Assembly: GCF_934476685.1 (NCBI RefSeq)
Contig: NZ_CAKSNX010000010.1
Location: 1 to 57,537 of the forward strand
Origin: an uncultured Ruminococcus sp.
GTDB taxonomy: Bacteria > Bacillota > Clostridia > Oscillospirales > Ruminococcaceae
Direction of reading: 5' to 3'
DNA length: 57,537 nucleotides
A program made the position numbers and the translations under genes. Positions 24,954-33,990 of this stretch are shown in pieces (within the stretch, counting starts at the first letter, position 1; each line of letters starts with the position of its first letter). The notes under the pieces were generated by a model. The model searched no databases, was not told where the DNA came from, and saw nothing but the letters and a program-made list of their open reading frames with translations.

Positions 24954-26465
24954 TTACCACGAATAGCTGTTTTCAAAAATATCATCGTTTTGGTCACATG
25001 AAAATCCGTCTATTTCAAGTATTTTATCTTTGAGATCTTCTGTGGAATCCTTCGGTACATAAAATCGTATCTCATAGCTTTCATCAGTTGACTGATCTCT
25101 GACCGTCAGATATATAGAGGTAAGTCCACGTTCTGCAAGGTTATCGAAATAATCTATGCCGCTGTTGAGGTAGCTTGATCTGCCCGAACTGTCTGTTACT
25201 GTGTCCCAGAAGGTCACGTTGCTCTTGACGGAAATATCCTTGTATCCGTCCATAACATCAAGCAGCTTGTTCAGCCCGTCGTTATCAAGTTCATAATTGT
25301 AATAAAAGTTTGTGCTGCGGGTGTAGACTTCGACATCTGTGGTGGAAATTGTCGCTGTAAACTCGCTGCCGCTGAAATGAGGACTTATGTACTTTATGCC
25401 AAATCCCTCGGTCTGATAGCCTGCAAACATTATGAGGAAGAAAAGTCCTGCACTTGCGGCGAACTGCACTATCCATATCATAAACGACTTTACCGACAGC
25501 TTTGCTCTCGAAACTACTATTCTGATTATCATACTTATGATGCCCGCTATAAGTACTCCCAGCCACCATATCAACGAATGGAAGGAGATATCGCAGACGG
25601 TTATTATTCCGAGGAACATAAATATCTCGAAAAAGCCTTTGAAAACTATCGGCTTTCCTGCCGCCTGAGCGTCACGCTTTTTGTAGATGACACCTGCCGC
25701 CGCTATAACAAGGCAGGATATGATGACATTTATAAAGAACATCAGTATCGGCGTATCGCTGTCAAGCCCGATCATAAAAGCACCTGCTCCCCAGTAGAAG
25801 AGGAACGTCGGTTCGGTCGGCAAAGATTCTACGCCTGCAAAGGTGATGGATATCCTGTACCACATAAGGTAAGGCAGTACGCTTATGATGAACATAAGAA
25901 TGAACGATGTGTATATCCCTTCGCCCTTTGCTCCGCAGCAGGTCATACAGAAAACCGACACGCTGATAAAGAACATGGTCAAGGCAATTATCACCAGATA
26001 AATTCTCACTATTGGAAAGAACGCAGAAAGCGCATTGCCCAACGTTGCGCCGCCCCAAAATACGCATATCATCAAGGCAAATATCGAGAGGACTATCTCA
26101 GCTGCCGCAATAGGCAGAACGCTTATTTTCAGCACCGAGAGTATTTTGGAAAGAAATCTTTCATTTGCGCTGACAGGCAGGGAAATCTGAACATCTGCGT
26201 GCTGTCTTGAAGTCAGCTCTCTGAACACCTCAAATACGGTGAAGCAGCTGAAAAATGCCGCCGTACAGAGCAGGAATATTCCCACATATGAATCTATATA
26301 GATACTTTGGAACTCACCGTTATCTCCTATTCCCGTGCTAAATTCCGCAAGCCCCATAAGCATACCTGCCACCGTCAGCAGCAGAGTGATAAAGCGCATT
26401 TTTTTATGGGTCATACATTCAGCCTTAGAGGCTTTGACTATCCTACTCCAGGATATTCGTGCCAT
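24954..26465 (-). CDS. ABC transporter permease
   Basis: 503 residues. After a cytoplasmic start (MARISWSRIVKASKAECMTH) there are six or more membrane helices in the first 360 residues, then an outer C-terminal domain (about 370-503). ATG 26465 is chosen for GGAGGT eight bases upstream; the longer frame lacks a ribosome site. It overlaps the ATPase gene by 23 bases. With the YtrA-type regulator and ATPase it resembles export systems that answer cell-wall-active antibiotics; the cargo is unknown. Confidence 0.82.
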   Translation of the reverse strand: MARISWSRIVKASKAECMTHKKMRFITLLLTVAGMLMGLAEFSTGIGDNGEFQSIYIDSYVGIFLLCTAAFFSCFTVFEVFRELTSRQHADVQISLPVSANERFLSKILSVLKISVLPIAAAEIVLSIFALMICVFWGGATLGNALSAFFPIVRIYLVIIALTMFFISVSVFCMTCCGAKGEGIYTSFILMFIISVLPYLMWYRISITFAGVESLPTEPTFLFYWGAGAFMIGLDSDTPILMFFINVIISCLVIAAAGVIYKKRDAQAAGKPIVFKGFFEIFMFLGIITVCDISFHSLIWWLGVLIAGIISMIIRIVVSRAKLSVKSFMIWIVQFAASAGLFFLIMFAGYQTEGFGIKYISPHFSGSEFTATISTTDVEVYTRSTNFYYNYELDNDGLNKLLDVMDGYKDISVKSNVTFWDTVTDSSGRSSYLNSGIDYFDNLAERGLTSIYLTVRDQSTDESYEIRFYVPKDSTEDLKDKILEIDGFSCDQNDDIFENSYSW

Positions 26466-27369
26466 ATCCACGCACCTCCAGTTCGTAAATGAAAATTTCC
26501 TCCAGCGTGAGAGGTACAAGCTCCAGAATAGCAGGTTTTTTCTTTTTCAGCTTTTCCATAATGGTCTGCGGTTCGCCCTTTGCAATGACCAGCGCAACGC
26601 TGCCCACTGCGCTGTACTTCATGACCTCTATTCCCTCGGCTTTGATATCGTCGCAGGTGATGAGCTTATCCTGAAAAGCTATCTGAATTTTGCAGAATCC
26701 GCTTCTCAGTTCGTCTATCTCGTCGGCGAAAATAAGTTTTCCCTTGTGAATGAGCATTGCCCTGTCGCATATCTCGCTTATCTCCGCCACGTTATGTGAA
26801 GAGATGATGAGGGCAGCTTTTCTGTCCATAAGCTCCTCGATTATCATAGTTTTTATGATATTTCTCATTGCAGGGTCAAGTCCGTCAAAGGCCTCGTCGA
26901 GCATAAGATATTTTGTCTTGCAGGCAAGTCCCGCAATGACTATCGCCTGACGTTTCATACCCTTTGAGAACTGCGAAAGGCGCTTGTTTGTGGGAAGTCC
27001 GAGCTTTGCCGTAAGGCTGTCGAAAAGCTCTTCGGAAAAGTCTGGATAATATCCTGCGTAATACTTTTTCAGCTCCGTCATAGTGAATGAGGCATACTGA
27101 ATGGTTTCATCGTTCACAAAGAATATTTTCGACTTTGCCGTCGGGTTATCGTAGACCTCCTCGCCGTCTATCATTATGCTGCCGTTTTTCGTTTTGTAAA
27201 CTCCGCAGATCATACGCATAAGCGTACTTTTTCCTGCTCCGTTAGAACCGAGGAAGCCGTATATACAGCCGTCGGGTATCTGGAAGCTGACGTTATCCAG
27301 TGCTTTGAACGTATCCCTGTCGCCGAAACCTCCGCCGAAATCCATACTTACGTTATTGATCGCTATCAA
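26443..27369 (-). CDS. ABC transporter ATP-binding protein
   Basis: About 308 residues from TTG 27369, with AAAGGAGAGG upstream. Walker A GSNGAGKST, signature region LSQFSKGMKRQ (a degenerate SKGMKRQ form common in YtrB-type ATPases), Walker B YLMLDEAFDGLD, switch SSHN. It powers the permease encoded next. It overlaps the regulator gene by 17 bases and the permease by 23, so the three are one translation-coupled unit. Confidence 0.9.
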   Translation of the reverse strand: MIAINNVSMDFGGGFGDRDTFKALDNVSFQIPDGCIYGFLGSNGAGKSTLMRMICGVYKTKNGSIMIDGEEVYDNPTAKSKIFFVNDETIQYASFTMTELKKYYAGYYPDFSEELFDSLTAKLGLPTNKRLSQFSKGMKRQAIVIAGLACKTKYLMLDEAFDGLDPAMRNIIKTMIIEELMDRKAALIISSHNVAEISEICDRAMLIHKGKLIFADEIDELRSGFCKIQIAFQDKLITCDDIKAEGIEVMKYSAVGSVALVIAKGEPQTIMEKLKKKKPAILELVPLTLEEIFIYELEVRGYGTNILE

Positions 27370-27769
27370 TGTTCCCCTCTCCTTTCTCCACACTATCTTT
27401 CTTTTCCTTTTGCTGTGCGATATTTTCTATTTTTTCTATTCTTTTGCACAACTGTTCTGCACTGACTCCTGCGTTCAAAGCAGCCTGAGCCTTTTCGTCA
27501 AATTCGTCCAGCAGTTTTTTCTGTATACTGCCCTGCTGTTTCGCCACAAAGCAGCCTTTTCCTGCCACGGAATAGATTATCCCATTAAGTTCCAGCCTGC
27601 TGTAAGCTTTAGCGACGGTATTCGGATTAAGTCCCAGATCCTTCGCCATAGTTCTTGCGCCGGGCAGCTTATCATTCTCTTTCAGCACGCCCGTTGCGAT
27701 AAGCTCGCTTATACGCTGACATATCTGCTCATATATCGGCGCTCTGCCAGTAAGATCCAACGATATCAA
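27353..27769 (-). CDS. GntR-family regulator, YtrA type
   Basis: 138 residues from TTG 27769 (AAAGGAG eight bases upstream). The N-terminal winged helix shows APIYEQICQRISELIATGVL, KLPGARTMAKDLGLNPNTVA and KAYSRLELNGIIYSVAGKGC; the short C-terminal helices suit the YtrA subgroup, which dimerises without a large ligand domain. It is the first gene of its ABC operon and should repress it through the inverted repeat at 27835-27865. Confidence 0.9.
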   Translation of the reverse strand: MISLDLTGRAPIYEQICQRISELIATGVLKENDKLPGARTMAKDLGLNPNTVAKAYSRLELNGIIYSVAGKGCFVAKQQGSIQKKLLDEFDEKAQAALNAGVSAEQLCKRIEKIENIAQQKEKKDSVEKGEGNIDSDQ

Positions 27770-27834
27770 ACTGCTCACTCCTTTCCGCCTTACGGCTTTT
27801 GTTTTGTTGTTTCTTTTCGATCGTCCTATGTGTA

Positions 27835-27865
27835 CTAACTGTATTATCCGCTGTGGTACAGTTAG
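27835..27865 (-). promoter_or_regulatory. Operator for the YtrA-type regulator
   Basis: CTAACTGTA / TACAGTTAG, nine perfect pairs with a 13-base spacer, begins right at the end of the -10 box. Confidence 0.75.
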
Positions 27866-27894
27866 AGTATACACCCTTTATCCCGATTTGTCAA
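27866..27894 (-). promoter_or_regulatory. Promoter of the GntR-ABC operon
   Basis: Minus strand TTGACA, 17-base spacer, TATACT. Confidence 0.85.
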
Positions 27895-27956
27895 CAGTAT
27901 AAAAATTTTTCAGCGTTCTGCACATACTTTAAATCAATTTACTATTATTTTTACAC

Positions 27957-27990
27957 AAAAAAACTCCCCGACGCATTCACATCGGGGAGA
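27957..27990 (-). terminator. Terminator of tig-clpP-clpX
   Basis: CTCCCCGA / TCGGGGAG-type hairpin with a seven-T tail on the minus strand. Confidence 0.9.
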
Positions 27991-28019
27991 TACTGTACTA
28001 TTCAGTTTATTCAGTTTGC

Positions 28020-29285
28020 TTAATTCGCTCTCGGTGAGCTTATTGCCCTTGTTATCTCAGGCTCTGCCTCGCCTCTTACGCACTCGGCAGTTATCTTTAT
28101 TCCGACTATCTCGCTGTCAGACGGAGCTTCAAACATAAGCTTTGTCAGTATTTTCTCGACAATAGCTCTGAGTCCTCTTGCGCCTGTTTTCTGCTCGATA
28201 GTTACCTTTGCGATCTCACGCTTTGCGTCCTCAGTTACCTCAAAATCAATGTTATCCAGCTTGAAAAGCTTTGTATACTGCTTGATAAGTGAGTTCTTCG
28301 GCTCGGTGAGTATTCTGCAAAGAGCGTCCTCGTCGAGTTCGTCCAGAACGGTTATAACAGGAAGTCTGCCCACAAGTTCAGGCACGATGCCGAACTTAAC
28401 AAGATCGTGCGGGAGGACTTTCTTCATAATATTATGCTCGTCCTCTTTACTCTTGACCTTTCCGCCAAATCCCATAGAGGATGATTCCGTTCTCTTCTTG
28501 ATGACATTTTCAAGTCCCTCGAAAGCACCGCCGCAGATGAAGAGAATATTTTTCGTGTCGATCTGTATAAATTCCTGATGAGGGTGCTTTCTTCCGCCCT
28601 GCGGAGGAACGTTTGAAACTGTACCCTCGACGATCTTCAGGAGTGCCTGCTGAACGCCCTCGCCGCTTACATCTCGTGTAATGGAGGTGTTCTCGGACTT
28701 TCTTGAGATCTTATCAATTTCGTCGATATAGATGATACCATGCTGAGCAGCCTCAACATTGTAATCCGCCGCCTGAATAAGTCTTGTCAGCACGTTCTCA
28801 ACGTCGTCGCCAACATAACCTGCCTCAGTGAGAGTGGTTGCGTCTGCGATAGCGAAAGGAACGTTGAGCAGTCTTGCCAACGTCTGGGCAAGGAGAGTCT
28901 TACCCGTACCTGTCGGACCTAACAGCAGCACATTGGACTTCTGTATCTCGACATCATCGTCATTATTATCCAGCGAGATTATTCTCTTATAATGGTTATA
29001 GACCGCAACTGAGAGCGCAATTTTAGCGTCCTCCTGACCGATAACATAATCGTCCAGCACAGCCTTTATCTCGGCAGGCTTTTTAAGAGTTATGCCGTCA
29101 GCAGGGTTTCCCTTCTTAGCGCCGCCCTTGCTTCTGGCAGGTACGCTGCCCGACTCCGCAAGTATATCATAGCAGAAAAGAACACATTCTTCGCATATAT
29201 GACTGTTTCCCGCAGAGAACATATGCTGTACCTTGGTTTCAGGTTTTCCGCAGAAACTGCATCTTTTTGATGTATCGTTTGCCAT
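28020..29285 (-). CDS. clpX: ATP-dependent Clp protease ATPase subunit ClpX
   Basis: A hexameric unfoldase that feeds tagged proteins into ClpP. 421 residues: N-terminal zinc finger with cysteines 9, 12, 31 and 34; Walker A GPTGTGKT (123-130); Walker B IIYIDEIDKI; the RKSENTSITRDVSGEGVQQA region that contacts substrate; and the C-terminal sensor domain. It is the third gene of tig-clpP-clpX; a weak GGTGA site precedes the ATG. No changes in key residues are visible. Confidence 0.97.
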   Translation of the reverse strand: MANDTSKRCSFCGKPETKVQHMFSAGNSHICEECVLFCYDILAESGSVPARSKGGAKKGNPADGITLKKPAEIKAVLDDYVIGQEDAKIALSVAVYNHYKRIISLDNNDDDVEIQKSNVLLLGPTGTGKTLLAQTLARLLNVPFAIADATTLTEAGYVGDDVENVLTRLIQAADYNVEAAQHGIIYIDEIDKISRKSENTSITRDVSGEGVQQALLKIVEGTVSNVPPQGGRKHPHQEFIQIDTKNILFICGGAFEGLENVIKKRTESSSMGFGGKVKSKEDEHNIMKKVLPHDLVKFGIVPELVGRLPVITVLDELDEDALCRILTEPKNSLIKQYTKLFKLDNIDFEVTEDAKREIAKVTIEQKTGARGLRAIVEKILTKLMFEAPSDSEIVGIKITAECVRGEAEPEITRAISSPRAN

Positions 29286-29303
29286 TTATTCTTTTCACCA
29301 AAC

Positions 29304-29894
29304 CTATCTGTTTGTAATTACCTTGTCGATCAGTCCGTATTCCATAGCCTGCTGTGCAGTCATATAATTATCACGCTCTGTATCCTGAGCGATCTGCTCG
29401 ATAGACTTGCCTGAATTCTGTGCAAGTATTCTGTTGAGCTTTTCTCTTGTGGCAACCATATGGTCGGAGTGGATCTTGATGTCTGTACACTGACCTGAAA
29501 TTCCGCCGCCTCCGATGAGCGGCTGATGGATCATTATTTCGCTGTTAGGCAGAGCAAATCTCTTGCCCTTTGCGCCGCTTGAAAGCAGGAAAGAACCCAT
29601 TGAAGCAGCCATACCTATACAGATAGTAGAAACATCGCACTTTATATACTGCATTGTATCATAGATCGCCATGCCCGCAGTGATAACTCCTCCGGGGCTG
29701 TTAATATAAAGGTCGATATCCTTTTCAGGATCCTGTCCTTCAAGATACAGCAGCTGTGCAATAACCACGCTTGCAACAGCGTCGTCGATCTGGTCGCAGA
29801 GCATTATTATTCTGTCGTTGAGCAGTCTTGAATATATATCATAGCTGCGCTCGCCTCTGCTGGTCTGTTCTACAACGTAAGGAACTAATGCCAT
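29304..29894 (-). CDS. clpP: ATP-dependent Clp protease proteolytic subunit
   Basis: The serine protease core of ClpXP, a double heptamer. 196 residues with catalytic Ser98 (GMAASMGSF), His123 (MIHQPLIGG) and Asp171 (QIAQDTERD). AAGGAGG lies eight bases before the ATG. It lies between tig and clpX. Confidence 0.97.
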   Translation of the reverse strand: MALVPYVVEQTSRGERSYDIYSRLLNDRIIMLCDQIDDAVASVVIAQLLYLEGQDPEKDIDLYINSPGGVITAGMAIYDTMQYIKCDVSTICIGMAASMGSFLLSSGAKGKRFALPNSEIMIHQPLIGGGGISGQCTDIKIHSDHMVATREKLNRILAQNSGKSIEQIAQDTERDNYMTAQQAMEYGLIDKVITNR

Positions 29895-29959
29895 AAAAAT
29901 TGCCTCCTTAATATATTTTCGCCTGCATCAGAAAATCAGTGCAGGCGAAAAATTATGCA

Positions 29960-31240
29960 TTACTTAATAACTGCAGCTTCCTTGATAAGGTCAACTGCCT
30001 TGCCAACCTCGATATCCTTCTTGATGTCCTCTTCGTGGATATACTGCTTGATCTGATCAACGTCCATTTTATATGTTTCAGCGAGTTTATCAAATTCAGC
30101 GGCAGCCTCTTCGTCAGTAGCCTTGATACCTTCAAGCTCAACGATCTTCTCAAGAGCGAGTCTGAGCTTGACCTGCTTTTCAGCCTGCTCAGCATATGCC
30201 TTCTTTACAGTGTCGATAGTCTGACCTGTATACTGCATATAAAGCTCGAGAGAAATACCCTGAGGAGCAAGTCTCTGCTCAAGCTCAGATATCATTTCAT
30301 TTACTCTGTTATCAAACATTACCTGTGGGATCTCAGCTGTCATATTCTCGATGACCTTATCGAAAATGTCAGCCTCTACCTTAGCGTCAGCGGACTTCTC
30401 AGCAGCCTCTTCAAGGTTTTTCTTAATGTCAGCCTTGTACTCGTCAACTGTATCGAAATCTGTTGAATCCTTTACCATATCGTCGTCCAGCTCAGGAAGC
30501 TCCTTCTTTGAGATGCTCTTGAGCTTGATCTTGAATACAGCAGGTGCGCCTGCGAGTTCCTTTACCTGATACTCCTCTGGGAAAGTAACGTTGATATCGA
30601 ACTCTTCGCCGATATTATGACCTGCGATCTGCTCTTCAAAGCCAGGAATGAACTGACCGCTGCCGAGAGAAAGTGTGAAGTCCTCAGCCTTGCCGCCGTC
30701 GAAAGCAACGTCGTCCTTGAAGCCCTCGAAGTCGATAACAACATCGTCGCCCATTTCAGCGGCTCTGTCGTCAACTGTGATGATCCTTACGTTCTTTTCT
30801 CTGAGCTGATCTACTCTCTTCTGGATATCCTCGTCAGTTACAGGATTGACAGTTTTTTCGATCTCTATACCCTTATAGTCCTTAACTTCAACCTCAGGCT
30901 TTGTTGTGCATATTGCCTTGAGCTTAACGCCCTCTTCCTTGCTGATAGCTGTTACCTCGACCTCAGGCTGGCAAACAAGAACGAGCTTTGACTCTTCGAT
31001 AGCGCCGTTTACCTCAGGAGCGTAGAGGAGATTTACTGCGTCCTCAAAGAAAACGTTCTCGCCGTACTCCTTCTCGATAAGCTTACGAGGAGCTTTGCCC
31101 TTACGGAAACCAGGGATAGAGATGTTCTTCTTAGCTCTGTTATAAGCCTTTCCGAGAGCTTCCTCGAAAGCCTCAGCAGAGATCTCGATCTCCAGTTCAT
31201 ACTTATTTGTTCCAACATTATTTGTAGCCTTTAAACTCAT
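29960..31240 (-). CDS. tig: Trigger factor
   Basis: Ribosome-bound chaperone and prolyl isomerase. 426 residues in three parts: ribosome-binding N-domain with the signature GFRKGKAPRKLIEKEYG, FKBP-like domain (about 155-240, GDDVVIDFEGFKDDVAFDGG), and helical C-domain. GGAGG precedes the ATG. It is first in tig-clpP-clpX. A possible -10 (TATAAT) about 40 bases upstream lacks a clear -35 box. Confidence 0.96.
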   Translation of the reverse strand: MSLKATNNVGTNKYELEIEISAEAFEEALGKAYNRAKKNISIPGFRKGKAPRKLIEKEYGENVFFEDAVNLLYAPEVNGAIEESKLVLVCQPEVEVTAISKEEGVKLKAICTTKPEVEVKDYKGIEIEKTVNPVTDEDIQKRVDQLREKNVRIITVDDRAAEMGDDVVIDFEGFKDDVAFDGGKAEDFTLSLGSGQFIPGFEEQIAGHNIGEEFDINVTFPEEYQVKELAGAPAVFKIKLKSISKKELPELDDDMVKDSTDFDTVDEYKADIKKNLEEAAEKSADAKVEADIFDKVIENMTAEIPQVMFDNRVNEMISELEQRLAPQGISLELYMQYTGQTIDTVKKAYAEQAEKQVKLRLALEKIVELEGIKATDEEAAAEFDKLAETYKMDVDQIKQYIHEEDIKKDIEVGKAVDLIKEAAVIK

Positions 31241-31311
31241 TTATTATTCCTCCATTATAAAATGTATCTTATGTATTATATCATACTTTTAAGCCTATTT
31301 CCAGCGTTTTT

Positions 31312-32022
31312 TTAAGAATTGTCACTTTGCACAATTTTAGTAATGTCCAATGGGTCAAATTGCAAAAAATCGCTGGCAATAAGGTGATAATCAATGCCGT
31401 CATACATACCGTTTATGGCATAATTCTTGGCTTTTCCGTGAAGATGCCCATAAAAGACGGTCTTTATGCCGTACTTATACAGCACATCAAGTATAGGCTC
31501 ATTCCTGCTGCCTGCAAAAACGGGGGGATAATGCAGGAACACGACCGGTCGCAGTCCCTCTTTCAGAGCCGACTCGATGGAGAGCGTAAGTCTGCCTGCC
31601 TCCCTCGCAAGCACCTTAGCGTCGGCAGGTTCGGATCTGTCGTTTATCCAGCCTCTTGAACCGCATATGCCGATATCCTCCCATTTAAAATGGTTGTTGT
31701 GAAGTATTTTTATGGTATCGAAAGAATTTTCAGCCAGAAAATTATCCATTTTATTCTTTGTGGTCCACCAATAATCGTGGTTGCCCTTTGAGATTATCTT
31801 CCTGCCGTTTAGGTCATTAAGGAACTCGAAATCCTTTTTAGCCTCCTGAAAATTCATTCCCCATGAAAGATCTCCGGGCAGAACGACAAGATCATCGGCG
31901 GTAATTTTCCGCTGCCAGTTTTCTTCTATCCGAGCGGCATGGTTATGCCAGCCGCCGAAAATATCCATCGGCTTGTTCACGCCGAAAGACAGATGCAGAT
32001 CTGCTATCGCATATATTTTCAG
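31312..32022 (-). CDS. Metallophosphoesterase
   Basis: A calcineurin-type phosphoesterase with the full metal-site series: ADLHLS, LPGDLSWG, SKGNHDYWW, FLHYPPV and YGHLHG. The substrate is unknown. The frame is open further upstream, but homologous sequence starts at KIYAIADLHLSFG, and GGAGG lies eight bases before a CTG codon at 32022, so CTG is the most likely start (about 236 residues). There is no usual start codon at the right place. It lies 71 bases before tig on the same strand. Confidence 0.85.
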   Translation of the reverse strand: MKIYAIADLHLSFGVNKPMDIFGGWHNHAARIEENWQRKITADDLVVLPGDLSWGMNFQEAKKDFEFLNDLNGRKIISKGNHDYWWTTKNKMDNFLAENSFDTIKILHNNHFKWEDIGICGSRGWINDRSEPADAKVLAREAGRLTLSIESALKEGLRPVVFLHYPPVFAGSRNEPILDVLYKYGIKTVFYGHLHGKAKNYAINGMYDGIDYHLIASDFLQFDPLDITKIVQSDNS

Positions 32023-32124
32023 AAAATACACCTCCAGAATTTTTGAAAAACTTTCCACAAATATTTTGCTCTTCCCTGAACACAATACTAGGGCAACATG
32101 ACGTTGCGGAAGGAGTGTTTATCT

Positions 32125-32289
32125 ATGGAAAAGGATAGAATTTACGGAATCAACTGTGACGTGACAAACTGCGTCTACAACAAGAATGACTGTGAATGTA
32201 CCGCAGGCAAGATCGACGTCTGCTGCACTTGTTCAGATCCAAACTGCTGTGACGAAACAGAATGTAAGACATTCAAGCCTAAGGGCTAA
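32125..32289 (+). CDS. DUF1540 cysteine-rich small protein
   Basis: 54 residues from ATG 32125 (AAGGAG upstream). Eight or more cysteines are arranged as in DUF1540: INCDVTNCVYN, DCECTAG, VCCTCSDPNCCDETECKTF. Probably a small metal-binding or disulfide-rich protein; role unknown, though some relatives are spore-associated. It points away from the phosphoesterase. Its last nine codons and stop are part of a 27-base unit repeated three times. Confidence 0.88.
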   Translation: MEKDRIYGINCDVTNCVYNKNDCECTAGKIDVCCTCSDPNCCDETECKTFKPKG

Positions 32290-32348
32290 TGTCTGACATT
32301 CAAGCCAAAGGGCTAATGTCTGACATTTAAACCGAAGGGCTAATGTCT
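32268..32348 (+). repeat. Three tandem 27-base units at the DUF1540 gene end
   Basis: Copies start at 32268, 32295 and 32322. The unit GACATTCAAGCCTAAGGGCT plus AATGTCT contains the stop codon, so copies two and three are untranslated. Each forms a hairpin AGACATT / AATGTCT with an inner AGCC/GGCT. Confidence 0.8.
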
Positions 32349-32354
32349 TTCACC

Positions 32355-32427
32355 GCATATCCTTTTAAGCTGTCCGGATCATACGGTCATAAAAGGATAT
32401 GCCCGCCCGTACTGAATGTGCGGGCGG
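32355..32427. terminator. Two large hairpins between DUF1540 and thrC
   Basis: A perfect 13-base inverted repeat GCATATCCTTTTA / TAAAAGGATATGC (32355-32402) and a seven-base CCGCCCG / CGGGCGG stem (32403-32427). Placed between convergent genes, they probably end transcription from one or both sides, though the T tails are short. Confidence 0.6.
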
Positions 32428-32445
32428 TACATACATTCACATATA

Positions 32446-33939
32446 TTACTTCACATTGAGTGAATCAAAAACATATTCTTTCATTTCAGTTTTGTCGATG
32501 ACCTTATCAAATCTTACAGCCTTATCTTTAAGTGCTGCAAGTGAAGCAGGTACAGTCATACCTGAAACCTCAGCCAGCTCGTCAACAAGACCGAACTCAT
32601 CGCAGTCTGTATTCTTTCCCAGTGCAGAAAGAACTGAGCCTGAGAACTTATATGGGCTTGCTGTGGAAGCGATAACTGTCTTTGTCTTATCGCCTGTTGC
32701 CTTTACATAGTCCTCGTACACCTTGACTGCAACGGCAGTATGAGTATCGCAGGTATAGGAATACTTGTCGTAATACTCCTTGATAGTAGCCTTTGTCTGC
32801 TCATCATCGCAGCAGCCGGCATAGAACTCGTCCTTGAGCATAGCCTTCACTTCGTCAGTTACCTCATATCTTCCTTCGGAAGCAAGCTTGCCGAACCACT
32901 CTCTGATCTGAGCGTCGTCAGAACCGCTGAGGTGATAGAGAAGTCTTTCAAGGTTTGAAGAGATAAGGATATCCATTGATGGAGAGATAGTTGCGTGGAA
33001 CGGACGGTTTCTGTCGTAGATACCTGTTGTGAGGAAGTCTGTAAGAACGTTGTTAGCGTTAGATGCGCAGATAAGCTTGTTTACAGGAACGCCCATATGC
33101 TTTGCATAGTAGCCTGCAAGGATATTACCGAAGTTGCCTGTCGGAACAACGATATTGATCTTGTCGCCGAGGTTTATCTCGCCGTCCTTTACCAGCTGAG
33201 CGTAGCTTGATACATAGTAAATGATCTGCGGTGCAAGTCTGCCCCAGTTGATAGAGTTTGCAGATGAGAACATCATACCGTTCTCTGCAAGCTTGTCAGC
33301 GACTTCCTTATTAGTGAAGATAGACTTTACTCCGTTCTGAGCGTCGTCGAAGTTGCCCTTGATAGCGCATACGCCTACGTTTTCGCCCTCCTGAGTTGTC
33401 ATCTGCTTTTTCTGCATAGCTGAAACGCCGTTGTCAGGATAGAAAACGAGTATCTCTGTACCAGGAACGTCCTTGAAGCCTTCAAGTGCAGCCTTTCCTG
33501 TATCGCCGGAAGTAGCAACGAGGATAACCACCTTCTTGTCGAGGTTTATCTTCTTTGTTGCAGTTGTCAGCAGGTAAGGAAGTATCTGGAGAGCCATATC
33601 CTTGAATGCGCAGGTAGGACCATGCCACAGTTCGAGCATATATGTACCGTCAAAAAGGTGAGCAAGCTCTGCGATATTTTCTGTATCGAAATTCTTTGTG
33701 TTGTATGCGCCGTCAACGCAGTAGCGGATCTCAGCCTCGGTATAATCTGTGAGGAACTTTGAGAAAACGAACAGCGCTCTTTCAGCGTATGTCTTATCTC
33801 CCAGAGCCTTTATATCCTCCAGAGATACAGACGGGATCTCAGACGGAACGAAAAGTCCTCCGTCCTCGGAAATTCCCTGTGCGATAGCCTGTGCGGACGT
33901 AACATTCACATTACCGTTTCTTGTACTTTTGTAAAACAT
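32446..33939 (-). CDS. thrC: Threonine synthase
   Basis: Makes threonine from O-phosphohomoserine with pyridoxal phosphate. 497 residues, the long (yeast/E. coli-like) form: MFYKSTRNGN.. SAQAIAQGISEDGGLFVPSE at the start, the PLP lysine in TCAFKDMAL, and VATSGDTGKAALEGF for phosphate binding. ATG 33939 is chosen for the AAGGG ten bases upstream. It follows yraN by about 50 bases and may be the last gene of the rplS-region operon. Confidence 0.95.
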   Translation of the reverse strand: MFYKSTRNGNVNVTSAQAIAQGISEDGGLFVPSEIPSVSLEDIKALGDKTYAERALFVFSKFLTDYTEAEIRYCVDGAYNTKNFDTENIAELAHLFDGTYMLELWHGPTCAFKDMALQILPYLLTTATKKINLDKKVVILVATSGDTGKAALEGFKDVPGTEILVFYPDNGVSAMQKKQMTTQEGENVGVCAIKGNFDDAQNGVKSIFTNKEVADKLAENGMMFSSANSINWGRLAPQIIYYVSSYAQLVKDGEINLGDKINIVVPTGNFGNILAGYYAKHMGVPVNKLICASNANNVLTDFLTTGIYDRNRPFHATISPSMDILISSNLERLLYHLSGSDDAQIREWFGKLASEGRYEVTDEVKAMLKDEFYAGCCDDEQTKATIKEYYDKYSYTCDTHTAVAVKVYEDYVKATGDKTKTVIASTASPYKFSGSVLSALGKNTDCDEFGLVDELAEVSGMTVPASLAALKDKAVRFDKVIDKTEMKEYVFDSLNVK

Positions 33940-33990
33940 AAACAACAACCCTTCTATGATCTTTCGGCTCACCGAAATTTTTTACTGTTT

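Noticed and set aside
25377..26210. 277-codon plus-strand frame
   Set aside because: It is antisense to the ABC permease; composition is Tyr/His/Arg-rich as expected for an antisense frame.
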